From NCBI GenBank assembly GCA_020439605.1, contig JAGQSI010000072.1, forward strand, positions 1 to 8,592: DNA of 8,592 nucleotides. Direction: 5' to 3'. A program made the translations under genes and the position numbers. Position 1 is the first letter of the stretch. Every line of letters begins with the position of its first letter. Positions 6,797 through 8,592 of the stretch are shown here, one piece after another. The stretch is from Acidimicrobiales bacterium (GTDB lineage Bacteria > Actinomycetota > Acidimicrobiia > Acidimicrobiales > Iamiaceae). Below the pieces are notes generated by a model. That model ran no database searches, had not been told where the DNA came from, and saw only the letters and a program-made list of their open reading frames with translations.

Positions 6797-7654
6797 ATGC
6801 CCGCAGATTCAAACTCCCCTTCCAACGATGACCAACCCAAGGCGTCCATCGGTCGGCGCGAACTGCTGCTGGGAGGCGCTGCAGCTCTGGTGCTCGCGAG
6901 TTGTTCATCTGATTCCTCCGACAAGGCCTCGGGCACCACAACAACCAGTGCTACGTCTGGGAGTACGACCACGGCTGTTGAAACCACTACTACTGGCGCA
7001 GCGACGACAACCACGGTCGATGCATGTGTTCTGAGTCCCGAACTAACCGCTGGTCCCTACTATCTCGCCAATCCACTCAATCGGACCGACATCACCGAGG
7101 CACTCCCAGGGACACCGCTCGAGTTCAAGGTGCAGGTACTAGCGCTTCCCGAATGTGCCCCTCTCGCAGGCGCAGCCGTAGATATTTGGCACTGCGACGT
7201 AGGCGGCGAATACTCGGGTTGGAATGGAAACAGCCTCGCTGAAACCGAATCTGAGGGCAAGAACGACAAGAGCTTTCTTCGTGGCGTTCAACTCACCGAT
7301 GAGAACGGAGTCGCTACGTTCACCACGATCTTCCCAGGGTTCTACGACGGCCGAACCGTTCATATCCACCTCAAGGTGATCGAAGGGGGAAAGATGGGAG
7401 ACACCTATGCGGGAGGCCATGTAGCCCACATTGGACAGGCATTCTTCGAGGAGGCGCTAACTGCCGAGATCGTTTCCCAAGGCGAGTACGCCAAGTTCAC
7501 CCATGAACGCACCACCAACGATCAGGACTCAATCTTTGCGCAAGCCGGGCCCGGAGCAGTGACGTCAATGGCTGCCAAGGGCAACGGTTGGGGCGGAACC
7601 TTCACCTGCATGGTGGACCCCGACGCCACGCCGGCTCCTGCGCCGCTGTTCTAA
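6797..7654 (+). CDS. Tat-exported lipoprotein, intradiol ring-cleavage dioxygenase
   Basis: This 285-residue enzyme belongs to the non-haem Fe(III) intradiol dioxygenases (catechol/protocatechuate 3,4-dioxygenase superfamily), which open catechol-type rings between the two hydroxyls. Residues 17-36 form a Tat-type signal with R20-R21 and a lipobox LASC ending at C36, so the protein should be a folded, lipid-anchored exoprotein. A Thr/Ser/Ala stalk covers 43-74. The catalytic domain starts with the ACVLSPELTAGPYYLANPL region (76-94) typical of extracellular members. The iron ligands are readable: Y139 (VGGEYSGW), Y183 (PGFYDGRT), H189 and H191 (VHIHLKV); R186 fits the conserved active-site Arg. 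Extracellular relatives are known in Streptomyces. The substrate cannot be told from sequence; lignin-derived or humic catechols are plausible. It lies 85 nt after the tRNA and 130 nt before the GH27 gene, and an operon with either is not evident. Confidence 0.95.
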   Translation: MPADSNSPSNDDQPKASIGRRELLLGGAAALVLASCSSDSSDKASGTTTTSATSGSTTTAVETTTTGAATTTTVDACVLSPELTAGPYYLANPLNRTDITEALPGTPLEFKVQVLALPECAPLAGAAVDIWHCDVGGEYSGWNGNSLAETESEGKNDKSFLRGVQLTDENGVATFTTIFPGFYDGRTVHIHLKVIEGGKMGDTYAGGHVAHIGQAFFEEALTAEIVSQGEYAKFTHERTTNDQDSIFAQAGPGAVTSMAAKGNGWGGTFTCMVDPDATPAPAPLF

Positions 7655-7687
7655 CAGCTAGCGAGCACCTAGCTCCCGTGAACCTGT

Positions 7688-7720
7688 AGTGGTTTTGGTT
7701 AATATATGAACCAAATCACT
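7688..7720 (+). promoter_or_regulatory. Imperfect inverted repeat, candidate operator upstream of the GH27 gene
   Basis: The core arms TTTGGTT (7694-7700) and AACCAAA (7709-7715) pair perfectly around the 8-nt AT-rich centre AATATATG. Allowing a bulged T and one G-T pair, the arms extend outward through GTG/CAC and A/T to 12 pairs. No T-run follows, so this is not a typical intrinsic terminator. The element TAATAT (7700-7705), a possible -10, lies inside the repeat, so a bound regulator would block transcription of the gene starting at 7785. I saw no clear -35. The operator role is inference. Confidence 0.4.
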
Positions 7721-7769
7721 GCAAGTTCGAGCGGGTTCCTGCTGATTGAAGACCTGACCGAGGGCCACG

Positions 7770-7773
7770 AGGA
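7770..7773 (+). promoter_or_regulatory. Ribosome binding site of the GH27 gene
   Basis: AGGA at 7770-7773 lies 11 nt before the ATG at 7785, slightly far but usable. A TGA in frame at 7755-7757 rules out any longer N-terminus apart from about nine codons with no ATG. Confidence 0.45.
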
Positions 7774-7784
7774 ACCGAAGAACG

Positions 7785-8592
7785 ATGAATGCACCCAAAA
7801 TTGCACACTTCGACCCCTTCAGCGGCCCTCCACGGATACACGGAGCGTCACGCGTAGGTATTCGCCCGGGAACAGAGATCATCCACCCACTAGCTGCAAC
7901 GGGAGAGCGGCCCCTGCGATTCGAGGTGGTGGGCCTTCCCGTTGGTGTTGAGGTTGACAGTGAAGGCATTCTTCGAGGGACAGCCCCTGTCGAACGAGGA
8001 GAGCACAACCTTGCAGTCACCGTCACCAACGCGAAAGGTGCCGCTACGGCATCGGTTGAGCTGGTTGTCGGGGACACCTTGGCGCTAACTCCGCCGATGG
8101 GTTGGAACAGCTGGAACGTCTATGCATCCCGGGTAAGTGCCGACGTAGTGCTACGCACTGCTCAGGCCATGGTGGATTCCGGGATGAGAGACCTCGGATA
8201 CCAGTACATCAACATCGATGACCATTGGCACGCGCCCGAGCGAGCATCTGACGGTCGCCCAGTTGCCAACTCCGAGACATTTGGGGAAGGGATCGCTGCA
8301 CTGGCTGATGCTGTGCATGGACTTGGTCTCAAGCTCGGCATCTACTCCGATGCTGGCACAATGACCTGCGGTAAGTGCTTCGGCGGATATGGCTACGAGC
8401 GCATAGACGCTGAGACCTATGCATCTTGGGGAGTTGATCTTCTCAAGTACGACTACTGCTTTGCTCCATCTAGCGCGGACGTCGCCCGCTCCCGCTACAC
8501 CACTATGGGCAATGCCCTCAAGGCCACCAACCGCTCCATCGTGTTCAGCGTGTGCGAGTGGGGTTTTCGCAAGCCATGGCAGTGGGCCCACG
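7785..8592 (+). CDS. GH27 alpha-galactosidase-family glycoside hydrolase with NEW1 and He_PIG N-terminus (runs off right edge)
   Basis: The visible 269 residues are the N-terminal part of a family 27 glycoside hydrolase, a retaining enzyme family that removes terminal alpha-galactose or alpha-N-acetylgalactosamine. Residues 15-45 match the short NEW1 (He_PIG-associated) module (RIHGASRVGIRPG, ATGERPLRF). Residues 46-97 are a He_PIG Ig-like module (GLPVGVEVDSEGILRGTAP). The catalytic barrel begins with LTPPMGWNSWN at 101-111, followed by YINIDDHWH (141-149), GLKLGIYSDAG (181-191) and DLLKYDYC (218-225). D223 is the expected nucleophile, and C195 and C225 fit the family's conserved disulfide pair. 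The catalytic acid/base lies beyond the window. There is no signal peptide and an upstream in-frame stop leaves no room for one, so a cytoplasmic enzyme is likely. Exact sugar specificity is unresolved. Confidence 0.96.
   Translation, partial: MNAPKIAHFDPFSGPPRIHGASRVGIRPGTEIIHPLAATGERPLRFEVVGLPVGVEVDSEGILRGTAPVERGEHNLAVTVTNAKGAATASVELVVGDTLALTPPMGWNSWNVYASRVSADVVLRTAQAMVDSGMRDLGYQYINIDDHWHAPERASDGRPVANSETFGEGIAALADAVHGLGLKLGIYSDAGTMTCGKCFGGYGYERIDAETYASWGVDLLKYDYCFAPSSADVARSRYTTMGNALKATNRSIVFSVCEWGFRKPWQWAH

Noticed and set aside
7656..7674. AGCTAG/CTAGCT stem with a 7-nt loop just after the dioxygenase stop
   Set aside because: The stem is six pairs with no T-run after it, so it is not a convincing terminator; it may be chance.
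7706..7951. Plus-strand 81-residue frame overlapping the GH27 start
   Set aside because: It overlaps the clear GH27 frame for most of its length, has no hydrophobic N-terminus and no recognisable domain, so it does not supply a missing signal peptide.
8151..8591. Minus-strand 146-residue frame
   Set aside because: It is antisense to the GH27 catalytic domain, whose motifs are unmistakable on the plus strand.

Overview
The window reads as chromosomal DNA from a high-GC Gram-positive bacterium, probably an actinobacterium. The clues are moderately high GC, an N-terminally Tat-targeted lipoprotein with a Thr-rich stalk, a multidomain secreted protease with tandem 95-residue fibronectin type III (FN3) modules and a C-terminal DUF4214 tail, and two genes whose best promoter sits about 6 nt from the start codon (a leaderless layout common in actinobacteria). 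I lean towards an Acidimicrobiia-like lineage because of the FN3/DUF4214 style. That is inference from memory of similar proteins, not a search result.

Layout. The left three quarters are on the minus strand. From right to left they hold a 1769-residue secreted metalloprotease (1143-6452), a 71-residue hydrophilic hypothetical protein (808-1023), a 373-bp stretch without a convincing gene (435-807), and the start of a secreted beta-propeller-like protein that runs off the left edge (1-434). The right quarter is on the plus strand: tRNA-Arg(CCU) at 6635-6711, a Tat-exported lipoprotein intradiol ring-cleavage dioxygenase (6797-7654), and the 5' part of a GH27 alpha-galactosidase-family gene (7785-8592) that runs off the right edge. 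The two strands diverge from about 6453-6634, which carries a plausible protease promoter.

Function. Most of the window concerns the cell surface and use of external polymers or aromatics. The protease, the propeller protein and the dioxygenase are exported. The GH27 enzyme has the NEW1 and He_PIG N-terminal modules but no signal peptide, so it probably acts inside the cell on imported oligosaccharide. A 12-bp imperfect inverted repeat (7688-7720) overlapping a possible -10 element ahead of the GH27 gene is the best candidate for a local control site.

I see no mobile element, CRISPR array, phage gene or defence system. The most unusual item is the protease: metzincin catalytic domain, PPC-like domain, four He_PIG-type Ig modules, seven FN3 modules and four DUF4214-like repeats in one chain, with an RCGxP motif in the pro-region that resembles the cysteine switch of matrix metalloproteases.
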